A DNA stretch of 64,000 bases from Curtobacterium sp. VKM Ac-1376 (GCF_015351025.1 NZ_JADKRV010000001.1:186001-250000); one strand, 5' to 3'. Shown: positions 25,970 to 35,484, counted from the stretch's first letter. Notes: generated by a model from the sequence alone, not told the origin. Numbers and translations: made by a program.

Positions 25970-27169
25970 GTGACGATCGTGTGGTGGGCGCTGGGAGCGC
26001 TCGTGGTGCTGGCGGCGGTGTCCCTGGTCGTCCTGGTCGTCCTGGTCGTCCTGCGGAAGGTCGTCGGCAGGATCGTGCTGCCCGGTGGCGACCGGTGGAC
26101 GCCCGTGATCGAGTCCGACGCGGACTCCGTCCGGCTGCCGATCACCGACGACACCGTGCGCCCGGGGGAGTACGGCCTGTGGCACGACGGCTCGGGGCAC
26201 ACGACCGTCGGGCCGGTGCTCGAGCTCGACGAAGCGGCCGGGTTCGTGCGGCGGGCCGTGGTGCGGACCACCGGCGACGTGTCGTCCCGCGTGCGGTGGA
26301 GCGGGCACGTGCACCCGGACCCGGCGGCGATGGACGTCGACTGGTCCGAGGTGCTGCTGTCGACGCCGGTCGGCCCCGCGCCGGCGTGGGTGGTCCGGCC
26401 GGCGGTCGGGGGCGGCGCCGACGCTGACTCCGAAGCCGGCGCTGTGGCCGACGCCGGCGCCTCGGCCACCTGGGCCGTCCACGTCCACGGGATCCGGACG
26501 ACCCGGGTCACGGCGCTCCGGACCGTCCCCGCCGCACTCGAGCTCGGGTGGACCTCGGTCGTGCCGTCCTTCCGCGGCGACGGCGAGGCACCCTGGGAGG
26601 GCCGCGCCTCGCACCTCGGCGCCCGCGAGTGGGTGGACGTCGAGGCGGCGCTCGACCACGCCGTCGCGAACGGTGCCGAACGGATCGTCGTCGTGGGCTG
26701 GTCGATGGGGGCGACGATCACCCACGAACTCCTCGCCCGCTCGGCGCACCGCGACCGTCTGGTCGGGATCGTGCTCGTCGCTCCGGCGCTGGACTGGTCG
26801 GTCACCGTGCGGAGCCAAGCCCGGCGCGCCGGGGTGCCGGGCTTCGTCGCAGGGGGTGCCCTCCGGGCGATGGGGACACCCCTCCTCTGCCGGTCGATGG
26901 GGCTGCGCTCGCCGGTCGACGTGCGTGCCCTGTCCTGGCTGCGCGCTCCACGGCAGTTGCCGCCGACCCTGCTCATCCACTCTGCAGGCGACACCACGGT
27001 GCCCTTCTCGGCCAGTCAGGAGTTCGCCGCCGCGCACCCCGACACGGTGACTCTGGCGATCAGCGAGCCGGCCGAGCACGCCTGGGAGCGCAACGTCGAC
27101 GCGGTCTGGTTCGACAGGACCATCACGACCTGGGCGTCACGAACGGGGCTCACCGGTCGACAGGAGTAG
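25970..27169 (+). CDS. Membrane-anchored alpha/beta hydrolase
   Basis: GTG 25970 lies 4 nt after the previous stop with GGAGGA upstream. The 399-residue protein starts with one membrane helix (about 3-30) that includes a threefold 9-bp repeat encoding VVL units. The hydrolase domain shows the nucleophile elbow GWSMGAT, the acid in IHSAGDTTVP and the His in EPAEHAWERN, a complete triad. It looks like a peptidase/esterase of the S9/DUF family acting at the membrane. The substrate is unknown. Confidence 0.75.
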   Translation: MTIVWWALGALVVLAAVSLVVLVVLVVLRKVVGRIVLPGGDRWTPVIESDADSVRLPITDDTVRPGEYGLWHDGSGHTTVGPVLELDEAAGFVRRAVVRTTGDVSSRVRWSGHVHPDPAAMDVDWSEVLLSTPVGPAPAWVVRPAVGGGADADSEAGAVADAGASATWAVHVHGIRTTRVTALRTVPAALELGWTSVVPSFRGDGEAPWEGRASHLGAREWVDVEAALDHAVANGAERIVVVGWSMGATITHELLARSAHRDRLVGIVLVAPALDWSVTVRSQARRAGVPGFVAGGALRAMGTPLLCRSMGLRSPVDVRALSWLRAPRQLPPTLLIHSAGDTTVPFSASQEFAAAHPDTVTLAISEPAEHAWERNVDAVWFDRTITTWASRTGLTGRQE

Positions 27170-27177
27170 AAGTAGCC

Positions 27178-27573
27178 ATGGGGCAGCTCATCTACGACGG
27201 CCGACCGCTCGACCTGCGGATCGACGACCGCGCGCTCACGCACCTGCAGATCGTCATCGTGAACATGCTCCGCCGCGACCACCGGTTCGCCTTCTCGTGG
27301 AAGGACGACGTGGTGCACGGCGACGGCCGCAGCACGATCTGGCTGCACCCGAACGTGAGCCTGCACTTTAAGTTCATCGGCAGCCGTGTGCCCTCGATCA
27401 ACCGGAGTTGGCTCGAGGACCTCTACCGGTCGGCGACCTCGGGGTCCGGTCTGGTGCTGACCCCGGAGCCACCGGACACGAGCACGGCGGAGGACTCGGC
27501 CTGGTCGAACGCTGTCGCACCGGGAGACGCGGATGACGCATCGGGGACAGGGAGCAGTACCACGGCGCGCTGA
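27178..27573 (+). CDS. DUF7882 family protein
   Basis: The protein has 131 residues. It begins MGQLIYDGRPLDLRIDDRAL and contains FSWKDDVVHGDGRSTIWLHP and SRVPSINRSWLEDL, the pattern of the DUF7882 proteins found throughout Microbacteriaceae, often mislabelled as DNA-ligase related. A disordered acidic tail follows residue 100. Function is unknown; the family is a useful taxonomic marker for the host. It starts 8 nt after the hydrolase stop. Confidence 0.75.
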   Translation: MGQLIYDGRPLDLRIDDRALTHLQIVIVNMLRRDHRFAFSWKDDVVHGDGRSTIWLHPNVSLHFKFIGSRVPSINRSWLEDLYRSATSGSGLVLTPEPPDTSTAEDSAWSNAVAPGDADDASGTGSSTTAR

Positions 27574-27609
27574 TCCGGGTCAACGGCTTCCGCTCAGACT
27601 GTCCGGAAC

Positions 27610-27624
27610 GTACCGTTTCGGTAC
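27610..27624. promoter_or_regulatory. Perfect 15-nt palindrome in gene-poor gap, operator-like
   Basis: GTACCGTTTCGGTAC has two 6-bp arms and a 3-nt centre. It lies in the 366-nt gap between DUF7882 and the diflavin reductase, where no convincing gene starts nearby. It resembles a TetR-type operator left without an obvious regulator. Apart from this and a weak reading frame I see nothing in the gap. Confidence 0.4.
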
Positions 27625-27703
27625 CGCGGTTCGCTGTCGTCCCCCAGCACCGGCATCTAGGGCGCCGGTGCAGGCAACGACCCGCGGCAGGAGGAGAACC
27701 CGA

Positions 27704-27946
27704 TTGGCCGTGACGCAGTACGCGCCCGGCACCGACGAACCACCGGTGCCCGAGGAGCGTGCACGACGGGAGTCCCGGATCAGGGGACTCACCGTCCAGG
27801 TGGCCGGGGCATCGCACCCGGTTCGTTGCGTCACGCTGCTGGGCCCGCCGGTCCGCCCCCATCGACCGGCACTCCTCCGGGACCGCCCCGGCCATCGGAT
27901 TCGGGTTCCGTGGCCGGGGCGGACTCACCGCTCCTGCGCTCAGTAG
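27704..27946 (+). CDS. Doubtful small ORF or gene remnant
   Basis: A TTG at 27704 sits 7 nt after a good GGAGGAG site and opens an 80-codon frame starting LAVTQYAPGTDEPPVPEERA. The first ~35 residues look protein-like but the rest is Arg/Pro-rich and resembles a shifted frame. It overlaps the end of the opposite gene by 7 nt. It may be the 5' fragment of a decayed gene. Confidence 0.2.
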   Translation: MAVTQYAPGTDEPPVPEERARRESRIRGLTVQVAGASHPVRCVTLLGPPVRPHRPALLRDRPGHRIRVPWPGRTHRSCAQ

Positions 27947-29730
27947 ACGTCGCGCACGTACCGCTTCGCCCGTCGCAGGTCGGCCAGGTACGACTGCGCG
28001 TCGTCCTCGCCGCGGCCACGACCGGTCCGGATGACCTGGAGCAGTGCGGCCTCGACGTCCTTCGCCATCCGCGAGGCGTCGCCGCACACGTACACGTGGC
28101 CGCCTTCCTCGAGCCAGGCGAACAGCTCCGCCGATCGCTCGAGCATCCGGGTCTGCACGTAGACCTTCTCGGCCTGGTCGCGTGAGAACGCCAGGTCGAG
28201 CCGGTTCAGCACGCCCTGGTCCTGCAGCTCCGCGAGCTCGTCCTCGTAGACGAAGTCGGTGTCGCGGTGCTGGTCGCCGAAGAACAGCCAGTTGCGTCCC
28301 GTGGCACCGGCGGCGGCACGCTCGTGCAGGAACCCACGGAACGGCGCGACCCCCGTGCCCGGTCCGATCATGATCATCGGTGCGGACGCGTCCGCCGGTA
28401 CCCCGAAGGCCGCGTTCGGCTGCAGGTAGACGTCCACGGTGCCGTCGGGGCCGACCCGGTCGGCCAGGAACGTCGACGCGACACCGGCGTACATCCGGTG
28501 CGGGTCGCCGTAGCGCACCGACGCGATGGTCAGGTGGATGCGGTCCGGGTGCGCCAGCGGGCTCGACGAGATCGAGTACTGCCGCGCCTGCAGCGGCCGC
28601 AGGCTCGGCAGCAGCTCGTCGAGTCCCGGGGCGGCCGGGCCGGCGTCGCGGAGCAGGTCGAGCACGTCGCGTCCCCACAACCAGCGGTCGAGCTCGTGCT
28701 TGTCGCCGTGCGCCACGACGGCGGCGAGCTCGCTCGACGGCGCGCGCTGCACGAGGTCGGCGATGAGGTCCTTCGACGGCGTCCGGATCTCACGGTCGGT
28801 CCGCAGGACCTCGGTGATCGGCAGGCCGTCGAACACCTCGCCGCCGTTCGCGCCGACCTGCTCGAGCAGGTCCGCCACGAAGACCTCGTCGTTCACCGGC
28901 ACGACCGCCAGGGCGTCGCCCGCTGCGTACTCGATGCCCGAGTCGCCGAGGTCGAACTCGTAGTGCCGGATCTCCTTCGCGCTGCGCGGCGAGGAGAGCA
29001 GGCGGTTCTCGACCAGGCGCGACGGGTACGGGTTGCGCTTGTTCCACTGCGACCCCGGCCGGGAGGCACGGCTCGCGCCCGCCCCGCCGGTCGCGCCGGC
29101 ACCATCGCCGGCACCACCGCCCGTGGTCGCGCCGGGTGCGGCCGTCGCGCCGGCCTCGGCGGCGAGGCGGTCGAGGACCGCCGCGGTCCACAGTGCGGCC
29201 GGGTCCTCGAAGTCGACGTCGCAGTCCACGCGGTCGTGGATCCGGGTCGCGCCGAGCTGCTCGAAGCGGGTGTCGAGGAGCTTGCCCGCCTGGCAGAACT
29301 CGTCGTAGCTGGTGTCGCCGAGCCCGAGGACGGCGTACTGCAGTCCCTCGAGCCGCGGCACGGTGCTCGCCTGGACCGCGTCCCAGAACAGGCCGGCGTT
29401 GTCGGGCATCTCGCCCTCGCCGTAGGTCGAGGTGACGATGAGCACGTGCGACATCCCGGCGAGCTGTTCGGGGGTGACGGCATCGAGCGCACTGGCGCGA
29501 CCGCCGAGTCCGCGGGCCTTCGCGCCGGCGACGAGCTCGTCGGCCAGGAACTCGGCGTTGCCGGTCTGGGTGCCGAAGAGCACGTCGATCGTCGTCGTGG
29601 GCGCGCTGCCCGAGGCCTTCTTGCCGGCGGCGGCGATGCCCTCGATGAACCCGGCGAGCCAGGACTCCTGGGCGGCCGAGAACGGTGCGTCGACCGGGAT
29701 CAGCGACCCGGTCGGGGGCAGCAGGCTCAC
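27940..29730 (-). CDS. CysJ-like diflavin reductase coupled to glutamate synthase
   Basis: GTG 29730 overlaps the gltB stop (GTGA). The 596-residue protein has a flavodoxin FMN domain (about 48-190) with FGTQTGNAEF and TSTYGEGEMPDN, a Gly/Ala linker (about 205-232), an FAD domain with RQYSISSSP, an NADPH domain with GPGTGVAPFRGFLHER, and the CysJ-style ending RYVRDVY. Length matches E. coli CysJ (599). CysJ normally feeds a sulfite reductase haemoprotein (CysI), but no cysI is nearby. Coupling to gltB suggests it passes NADPH electrons to that enzyme. Annotation as assimilatory sulfite reductase flavoprotein is the alternative. Confidence 0.88.
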   Translation of the reverse strand: MSLLPPTGSLIPVDAPFSAAQESWLAGFIEGIAAAGKKASGSAPTTTIDVLFGTQTGNAEFLADELVAGAKARGLGGRASALDAVTPEQLAGMSHVLIVTSTYGEGEMPDNAGLFWDAVQASTVPRLEGLQYAVLGLGDTSYDEFCQAGKLLDTRFEQLGATRIHDRVDCDVDFEDPAALWTAAVLDRLAAEAGATAAPGATTGGGAGDGAGATGGAGASRASRPGSQWNKRNPYPSRLVENRLLSSPRSAKEIRHYEFDLGDSGIEYAAGDALAVVPVNDEVFVADLLEQVGANGGEVFDGLPITEVLRTDREIRTPSKDLIADLVQRAPSSELAAVVAHGDKHELDRWLWGRDVLDLLRDAGPAAPGLDELLPSLRPLQARQYSISSSPLAHPDRIHLTIASVRYGDPHRMYAGVASTFLADRVGPDGTVDVYLQPNAAFGVPADASAPMIMIGPGTGVAPFRGFLHERAAAGATGRNWLFFGDQHRDTDFVYEDELAELQDQGVLNRLDLAFSRDQAEKVYVQTRMLERSAELFAWLEEGGHVYVCGDASRMAKDVEAALLQVIRTGRGRGEDDAQSYLADLRRAKRYVRDVY

Positions 29731-32700
29731 GCGGACACCGCCTCGGTCGGTGCCTGCGGCGCGCGCCGGGCGATGTCCTCGAGCGCCGCGGTCGCGAGCA
29801 TCTCGTCGAAGCGGGCCTGCCGGACGCGTCCGGCGTTCTTGGCGTTCTGGTGCATGATCCACCCCGTGGTGCCCGGCGCGTCCATGCTGCGGTTGTTCCG
29901 CTGCGTGAGCGCGCGCTTGTAGTCGTCGAGCCGCTTGATCGCGATGAGGGTCGCGAGCTCGTCGTCGGCGAACCGGTCGAGCGTGCCGCGCAGGTACTTC
30001 ACGACCCGCTGCTTGACGGAGAAGTCCTCCGTCAGCACCAGGTTCTTCACGGCCTCGGCGACCCGCGGGTCGTTCTGGCCGAGGGCACCGGGGACGCGCT
30101 CGAGCGCGACGTCCTGGGCGACTCCGAGCACCGTGTACGACGACAGCAGCGAGAACATGTCGTCGCCCTGGTCCCCGAGCGACGGAGCACGGCCACCGAG
30201 CACGGCGCGCTGGTCGCGGTAGTCGACCTTGAACGCGCGGAGCTTGTCGGTCGCGATCGAGGTCGCGAGCTCGTCGAGGAGCTCGTTCCGGGTCGCCGCC
30301 GCGAGGATCTCGCCGGCGTCCTGGGTGAGCAGGAGCGCACGGGGCATCCCGACGTACACGTGCGCGCGGGCGGACTCCCACTCGGCGAGCAGCCGCTCGG
30401 CCAGGGCCGAACCGGTTGCCTCGAGGTGCCACTCGAGCAGCAGACGCGCGGCGGGCTCGTGGAAGGCGCCGCGCTCGGTGTCCGTGACGGGGAACACCAG
30501 GAGCGAGTCCGTGCTGGCACGCTGGGCGACCTGGCCGGAGGGGTCGTACTGGTACAGGAACCCACCGGACATGCCGTTGCCGAGGCCCTTGCCGAACGAC
30601 CCGAGGTTGAACACGGCACCGCCCGTCATGTACTCGCAGCCGAAGTCACCGAGGCCCTCGACGACGGCGGTCGCGCCGGAGTTGCGGACCGCGAACCGGT
30701 CACCGGCCTCGCCCTCGACGAACGTGCGGCCCCCGGTGGCACCGAACAGCGCGAAGTTGCCGACCAGCACGTTGCCGCCCTGTTCGGCGCTGCCGCCGCC
30801 GGGGGCGCGGACGATGATCCGTCCACCGCTCTGGCTCTTGCCGACGCCGTCGTTCGCGGTGCCGGTGTGCTCGAGCACCACACCGTCGTTGTTGAAGACG
30901 CCGTACGACTGTCCGGCTGACCCCTGCGTGCGGATCGTGACCGCACCGTCCACCAGTCGGCGGCGACCGCGGTCGTCGGTCGTCACGGCGGGCAGCCCGG
31001 CGACGTCCTCGGCACCGAGCTCGTGGTTGAGCAGGCGTTCGAGGTCGATGCCGAGCTGGCCACCCACCGACTTGTCGCTGTTGCCCAGCAGCACGCCGTG
31101 CACGAGCACGTGCTCCTGCGCGTGGTCGACCAGGGCCGTCCGGACTCGCTCGAGCAGGGCGTCGTCGGTGTGGAAGTCCTTCTCCAGGTACTCCGGGTCC
31201 GCGACGACCTTCTCCGGCAGCTGGGCGAGCAGCGCGCGGGCGTCGAGCCGCCCGACGCTCGCCGGGTGGTCGAGGAGCTGCAGCAGATCGGTGCGGCCGC
31301 GGGCCTCGCGCAGCGAGCGCAGACCGAGACGGGCGAGGATCTGCCGCACGTCGTGGGCGATGTTGAGCAGGTACTGCGCGAGCGCGCGGGGGTCACCCTC
31401 GAACGCCTCGGCGTTCGTGGTGAGGCCGGCCGGGCACTTCACGTTGCAGTTCTTCGCCATCACGCAACCGAGCATCATCAGCGCGGTCGTGCCGAACTCG
31501 AAGCTGTCGCCGCCGAGCAGGGCGCTCGTGACGACGTCGCTGCCGGTCTGGTGTGCGCCGGAGCAGCGGAGCGTGACCTTCTGGCGCAGGCCGTTCGCCA
31601 CCAGGGCCTGGTGCACCTCGGACACGCCGATCTCCGCGGAGCGGCCCGCGTACTTCAGGCTCGTGACGGCTGCCGCGCCCGTCCCGCCGGTGTTGCCGGC
31701 GACGTTGATGACGTCCGCGCCGGCCTTGGCGACGCCGACCGCGATGGTGCCGATGCCCTCGGACGACACGAGCTTCACGATCACCCGGACCCGGGCCGCC
31801 TTGCAGTCGTGGATGAGTTGCGCCAGGTCTTCGATCGAGTACGTGTCGTGGTGCGGCGGGGGTGAGATCAGTTCGACGCCGGGCGTGCCACCGCGGGCCG
31901 CGGCGATGTCCACCGTGACCTTCGGCGCGGGCAGTTGACCGCCCTCGCCGGGCTTCGCGCCCTGGCCGATCTTGATCTCGAGCTCCTCGAGCATGGGGTC
32001 GGCGAGGTAGCCCGCCCAGATGCCGAAGCGTCCCGATGCGAACTGCTTGATGCGCGAGCCGCGGATGGTGCCGTAGCGGGAGTGGTGCTCGCCGCCCTCA
32101 CCGCTGTTCGACATGCCGCCGACCATGTTCGTGCCGTGCGCGACGGCCTCGTGGGCGGTGGCGACGAGGGCACCGTGGCTCATCGCGCCGGACGCCAGGG
32201 TCCGGGTGATCTCGTGCGCCGACTGCACCTCGTCGAGGTCGACGCTGCCCGGGGCGCTCTGCAGCAGGGTGAGCAGGCCGACGGCCGCACCGGTGGCGCG
32301 GAGCGTCACCTGGGTCTCGTCGACGGCGTCGACGTCGACCTGGCCCGGGTACAGCAGGGCGAGCCCGTCTGCCAGGGCCGCGTGACGCAGTGCACCCGTG
32401 GTCCCCGTCGACGTGAGCTCGAGGCGGAACCGCTCCGTGCCTCCCGGGAGCCCGTCGGAGGACGACGGACGCGAGCCGGACAGCCCGCGCACCGTGACGC
32501 TGGCGTTGCCGGTCGTCGAGAAGCGGCCGAGCTCGCGCGCGAAGTCCGAGGCGTCGTCGATGCCCGTGACGTCGGCGGGCAGCGCGAGCACGTCGCGGAG
32601 CGCGGCGGGGCGGCGGGACCGCTCGTCGTGCGTGGTCTGCAGGAACGTGACGTAGCCCGGCGTGATGCGGTGCGCGTCGATCTCGGCATCGCTGAGCCGG

Positions 32701-35345
32701 TCGTAGCCCGTGTTCCGGTACGCCGCGTCGGTGATGCCGAACGAGTCGTCGAGCTGGCCGAGCGTGAGCAGGCGCAGCGCGTCCGAGTCGCCGGCGCGCT
32801 CGAAGGCAGGACGCTCCTCGGTCATGCCACCGAAGCCACGGACGCTCGCGACCCCGTAGGAGTGCCCCGCTCCGTCCGACCGCTCCTTGAACAGCCCGAG
32901 CAGGGGGACCTGGCCCTCCGAGGTCACCGAACGGGCACGCTCGTGCCAGTCCGTGGCCGCCTGGGCGATGCGCGCGAAGCCGACGCCGCCGACGGGGGCC
33001 TGCATGTGCGGGAACACCCGGGCGAGCACGTCGTCACCGGTGTCGAGGTAGTTCGGCTCGAAGAACTCGCCGCCGATGTAGCTCTCGGCGGTGCACAGGC
33101 CGACGCGGCCCATCGTCTTCGCCAGGGCCTTCTCGGCTGCCTTGCGGAACTGCTTGAGCGCGAGGTCCGTCGCGGTCAGCTCTCCGGCGGGCGCGGGCGC
33201 GGCGGGGTACTTCTCCTCCGCACGCAGCCGCGCGCTCAAGCTGTACACCGCGGCGGCACCGAAGCCCAGCGCCGTCGCCACGTGGTGTGACGATGGCAGC
33301 TGACCGCTCTCCGCGACCACGGACACCCGCAGGCGCAGACCGGTCTCGATGAGTCGCTGGTTGACGGCGGCCACGGCCAGGATCACGGGGAGGGGCGCAT
33401 GGGTCGACGACACCTCGCGGTCGGTCACGACCGCGATCCCGCCGCCGCCCGCCGCGAACGCCTCGACCGCGTCGCACAGGGCGTCCAGCGCGCCGCGCAT
33501 CGCGTCGGCGTTGGCCTGCTCGGCGCCGGGCACCGGTACGTAGAGCATGTCGAAGCGCTCGAGCGGCACGATGTCCTGGTCGCGCAGGCGCACCATGTCG
33601 AGGTGCCCGAGGATCGGGGACTGCACGACGAGCTGGCGCCCGGTCGTCCCGGTACCGTCCGGCTTGGCACCGAGGGCGACGCGCATGCTCATGCCGTCCG
33701 CTTCGCGGATCGAGTCGAGCGGCGGGTTCGTCACCTGGGCGAAGCGCTGGGAGAAGTACTTCGCCATGCCGCCCTCGGTGTCGCTCAGGGCGTTGATCGC
33801 GTTGCCGTAGCCCATCGCCGAGATGCGCTCCGAGCCGTTCTGCAGCATCGGGTCGAGCATGAACCGGAAGCTCTCCTGGTTCAGCGAGTACGCCACGTAG
33901 CGGCCCGCGAGGGACAGGTCGCCCTCGTAGCCCAGGGTCGACGTCGTGCGCTCGTAGTCCGGTGCGGGCAGGTCGTCGAGGTTCACGCGGGCGGCGTCGA
34001 GCAGGGTGCCGTAGGCGCGGCGGGCCGCGAGCATGCGCAGCACCTCGTCGGTGCGCATCCGGGTGCCGGTCCGGTGGTCGACGACGAGCATGCCGCCGGC
34101 CTCGATGCGGCCGCGGTGCACGACCTCGGCGGCGTCGAACTCGACCTGGCCGGCCTCGGACGACACCATCAGGTACTCGGCCGTCTCGACCGTGCGCAGC
34201 GGGCGCAGCCCCAGACGGTCCAGGCGGGCGCCGACGACGTCACCGTCGCTGAAGATCACGGCGGCGGGGCCGTCGTTCTTCTCCTCGTACAGCGAGAAGT
34301 ACTCGAGCATGTCCCGGACGTCGGGGGTCAGCGTGCGGTCGTTCTCCCACGCCGGCGGCATGAGCGAGACCACGGCCTCGACGATCTCCAGCCCGTCGTC
34401 GAAGACGCGGCTCTGCAGGGTCTGGTCCAGGCGGCTCGAGTCCGACTGACCGGGCGGGCGGACGATGCTCCGGGTGCGGGCCCGGGCCAGCGCCTCGTCC
34501 GACAGCCGGTTCTTCCGGTCGGTGTTCAGCTCGCCGTTGTGCGCCATCAGGCGGAACGGCTGCGCCATCGTCGGGTGCGGCTCGGTGTTGGTCGAGAACC
34601 GGGTGTGGAAGTACAGCGTCCGCACCGAGTGCCGGGGGTCGCGCAGGTCGGTGAAGTAGCCGATCACCTCGCCGGAGTTCAGCCGGCCCTTCAGGATCTG
34701 GGTCCGGGCGCTGAGGGACAGCGGGTACAGGGCGGCGTGCTCGGCACGTGCGGCTGCGGCCTCGCCGTAGGACACGGCCTCGATCGCGAGCAGGGCGCGG
34801 TTCGCCGCGGCGTCGACCTCGGTGCGCTCCCAGTCCGACGGTGCGCGGAAGACCCACTGCACGATCGGCAGCTGGTACTGCTCGGCCTCGGGGCGGGCGA
34901 CCGAGTGGTCCACCGGGACGTCGCGGACCAGCAGCAGCTCGAAGCCCTCGGCCACGATGGTGTCCGTGACGGTCTGCTGCGCGCGTGTTCGGTCGTCGGC
35001 GCCGCTCGGCCCGTCGCCGCTCGGCACGAAGCAGTTCGCGACACCGAAGTGCCCGGCGCGCAGCTGCTGGCCGGTGATGGCGCTGAAGAACTCCACCGAC
35101 AGGTCGATGCTGACGCCCGCGCCGTCACCGACACCCTCGGCGGACTTGCCGCCGCGGTGCGGGATGGAGCACAGCGCTTCGTCGCCCTTGCGGATGACGT
35201 CGTGGCTCGGCATCCCGTCGAGACGGGTGATGAAGCCGACGCCGCAATCGCTCGATTCGCGGGCAGGGTCGTAGAGACCGAAAGGTGTGGGGTTCACGTG
35301 CGGGTCCAGAGGGGCGTTGCCGGCAGCGGACGGCCAGGGCTGCAT
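29727..35345 (-). CDS. gltB: Glutamate synthase, large subunit type, 1872 residues
   Basis: I chose ATG 35345; Cys34 in SSDCGVGF would become the N-terminal nucleophile after removal of a 33-residue propeptide. Domains in order are class II glutamine amidotransferase (to about 450), central domain, FMN-binding synthase domain with INVAGNTGGTGAAAVTSLKYAG, and the GXGXG beta-helix region. Iron-sulfur ligands are Cys1294, Cys1300 and Cys1304, one residue closer than the usual C-X5-C-X4-C. The protein is about 350 residues longer than standard GltB, including some 200 residues after the GXGXG domain. A gltD gene does not follow; a diflavin reductase does. No clear ribosome site precedes the ATG, and GTG 35297 is another possible start. 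Confidence 0.88.
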   Translation of the reverse strand: MQPWPSAAGNAPLDPHVNPTPFGLYDPARESSDCGVGFITRLDGMPSHDVIRKGDEALCSIPHRGGKSAEGVGDGAGVSIDLSVEFFSAITGQQLRAGHFGVANCFVPSGDGPSGADDRTRAQQTVTDTIVAEGFELLLVRDVPVDHSVARPEAEQYQLPIVQWVFRAPSDWERTEVDAAANRALLAIEAVSYGEAAAARAEHAALYPLSLSARTQILKGRLNSGEVIGYFTDLRDPRHSVRTLYFHTRFSTNTEPHPTMAQPFRLMAHNGELNTDRKNRLSDEALARARTRSIVRPPGQSDSSRLDQTLQSRVFDDGLEIVEAVVSLMPPAWENDRTLTPDVRDMLEYFSLYEEKNDGPAAVIFSDGDVVGARLDRLGLRPLRTVETAEYLMVSSEAGQVEFDAAEVVHRGRIEAGGMLVVDHRTGTRMRTDEVLRMLAARRAYGTLLDAARVNLDDLPAPDYERTTSTLGYEGDLSLAGRYVAYSLNQESFRFMLDPMLQNGSERISAMGYGNAINALSDTEGGMAKYFSQRFAQVTNPPLDSIREADGMSMRVALGAKPDGTGTTGRQLVVQSPILGHLDMVRLRDQDIVPLERFDMLYVPVPGAEQANADAMRGALDALCDAVEAFAAGGGGIAVVTDREVSSTHAPLPVILAVAAVNQRLIETGLRLRVSVVAESGQLPSSHHVATALGFGAAAVYSLSARLRAEEKYPAAPAPAGELTATDLALKQFRKAAEKALAKTMGRVGLCTAESYIGGEFFEPNYLDTGDDVLARVFPHMQAPVGGVGFARIAQAATDWHERARSVTSEGQVPLLGLFKERSDGAGHSYGVASVRGFGGMTEERPAFERAGDSDALRLLTLGQLDDSFGITDAAYRNTGYDRLSDAEIDAHRITPGYVTFLQTTHDERSRRPAALRDVLALPADVTGIDDASDFARELGRFSTTGNASVTVRGLSGSRPSSSDGLPGGTERFRLELTSTGTTGALRHAALADGLALLYPGQVDVDAVDETQVTLRATGAAVGLLTLLQSAPGSVDLDEVQSAHEITRTLASGAMSHGALVATAHEAVAHGTNMVGGMSNSGEGGEHHSRYGTIRGSRIKQFASGRFGIWAGYLADPMLEELEIKIGQGAKPGEGGQLPAPKVTVDIAAARGGTPGVELISPPPHHDTYSIEDLAQLIHDCKAARVRVIVKLVSSEGIGTIAVGVAKAGADVINVAGNTGGTGAAAVTSLKYAGRSAEIGVSEVHQALVANGLRQKVTLRCSGAHQTGSDVVTSALLGGDSFEFGTTALMMLGCVMAKNCNVKCPAGLTTNAEAFEGDPRALAQYLLNIAHDVRQILARLGLRSLREARGRTDLLQLLDHPASVGRLDARALLAQLPEKVVADPEYLEKDFHTDDALLERVRTALVDHAQEHVLVHGVLLGNSDKSVGGQLGIDLERLLNHELGAEDVAGLPAVTTDDRGRRRLVDGAVTIRTQGSAGQSYGVFNNDGVVLEHTGTANDGVGKSQSGGRIIVRAPGGGSAEQGGNVLVGNFALFGATGGRTFVEGEAGDRFAVRNSGATAVVEGLGDFGCEYMTGGAVFNLGSFGKGLGNGMSGGFLYQYDPSGQVAQRASTDSLLVFPVTDTERGAFHEPAARLLLEWHLEATGSALAERLLAEWESARAHVYVGMPRALLLTQDAGEILAAATRNELLDELATSIATDKLRAFKVDYRDQRAVLGGRAPSLGDQGDDMFSLLSSYTVLGVAQDVALERVPGALGQNDPRVAEAVKNLVLTEDFSVKQRVVKYLRGTLDRFADDELATLIAIKRLDDYKRALTQRNNRSMDAPGTTGWIMHQNAKNAGRVRQARFDEMLATAALEDIARRAPQAPTEAVSA

Positions 35346-35416
35346 CGATGGAGCGCTCGCCGCGGGCAGACCGATGGTGGCAGTCGGGCCCTGTGGGGTT
35401 GTGGTGCGGTAGGGCG

Positions 35417-35446
35417 ATGCTACGGCTTGGTATACCGACCATGCAA
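35417..35446 (-). promoter_or_regulatory. Candidate promoter of the glutamate synthase operon
   Basis: On the minus strand TTGCAT (35446-35441) and TAGCAT (35422-35417) are spaced by 18 nt, about 70 nt before the chosen ATG. The stretch is less GC-rich than its surroundings. Confidence 0.45.
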
Positions 35447-35484
35447 CACGGGCGCCGCGGCGCACCGTGCGGCGTTCTCCGGGT

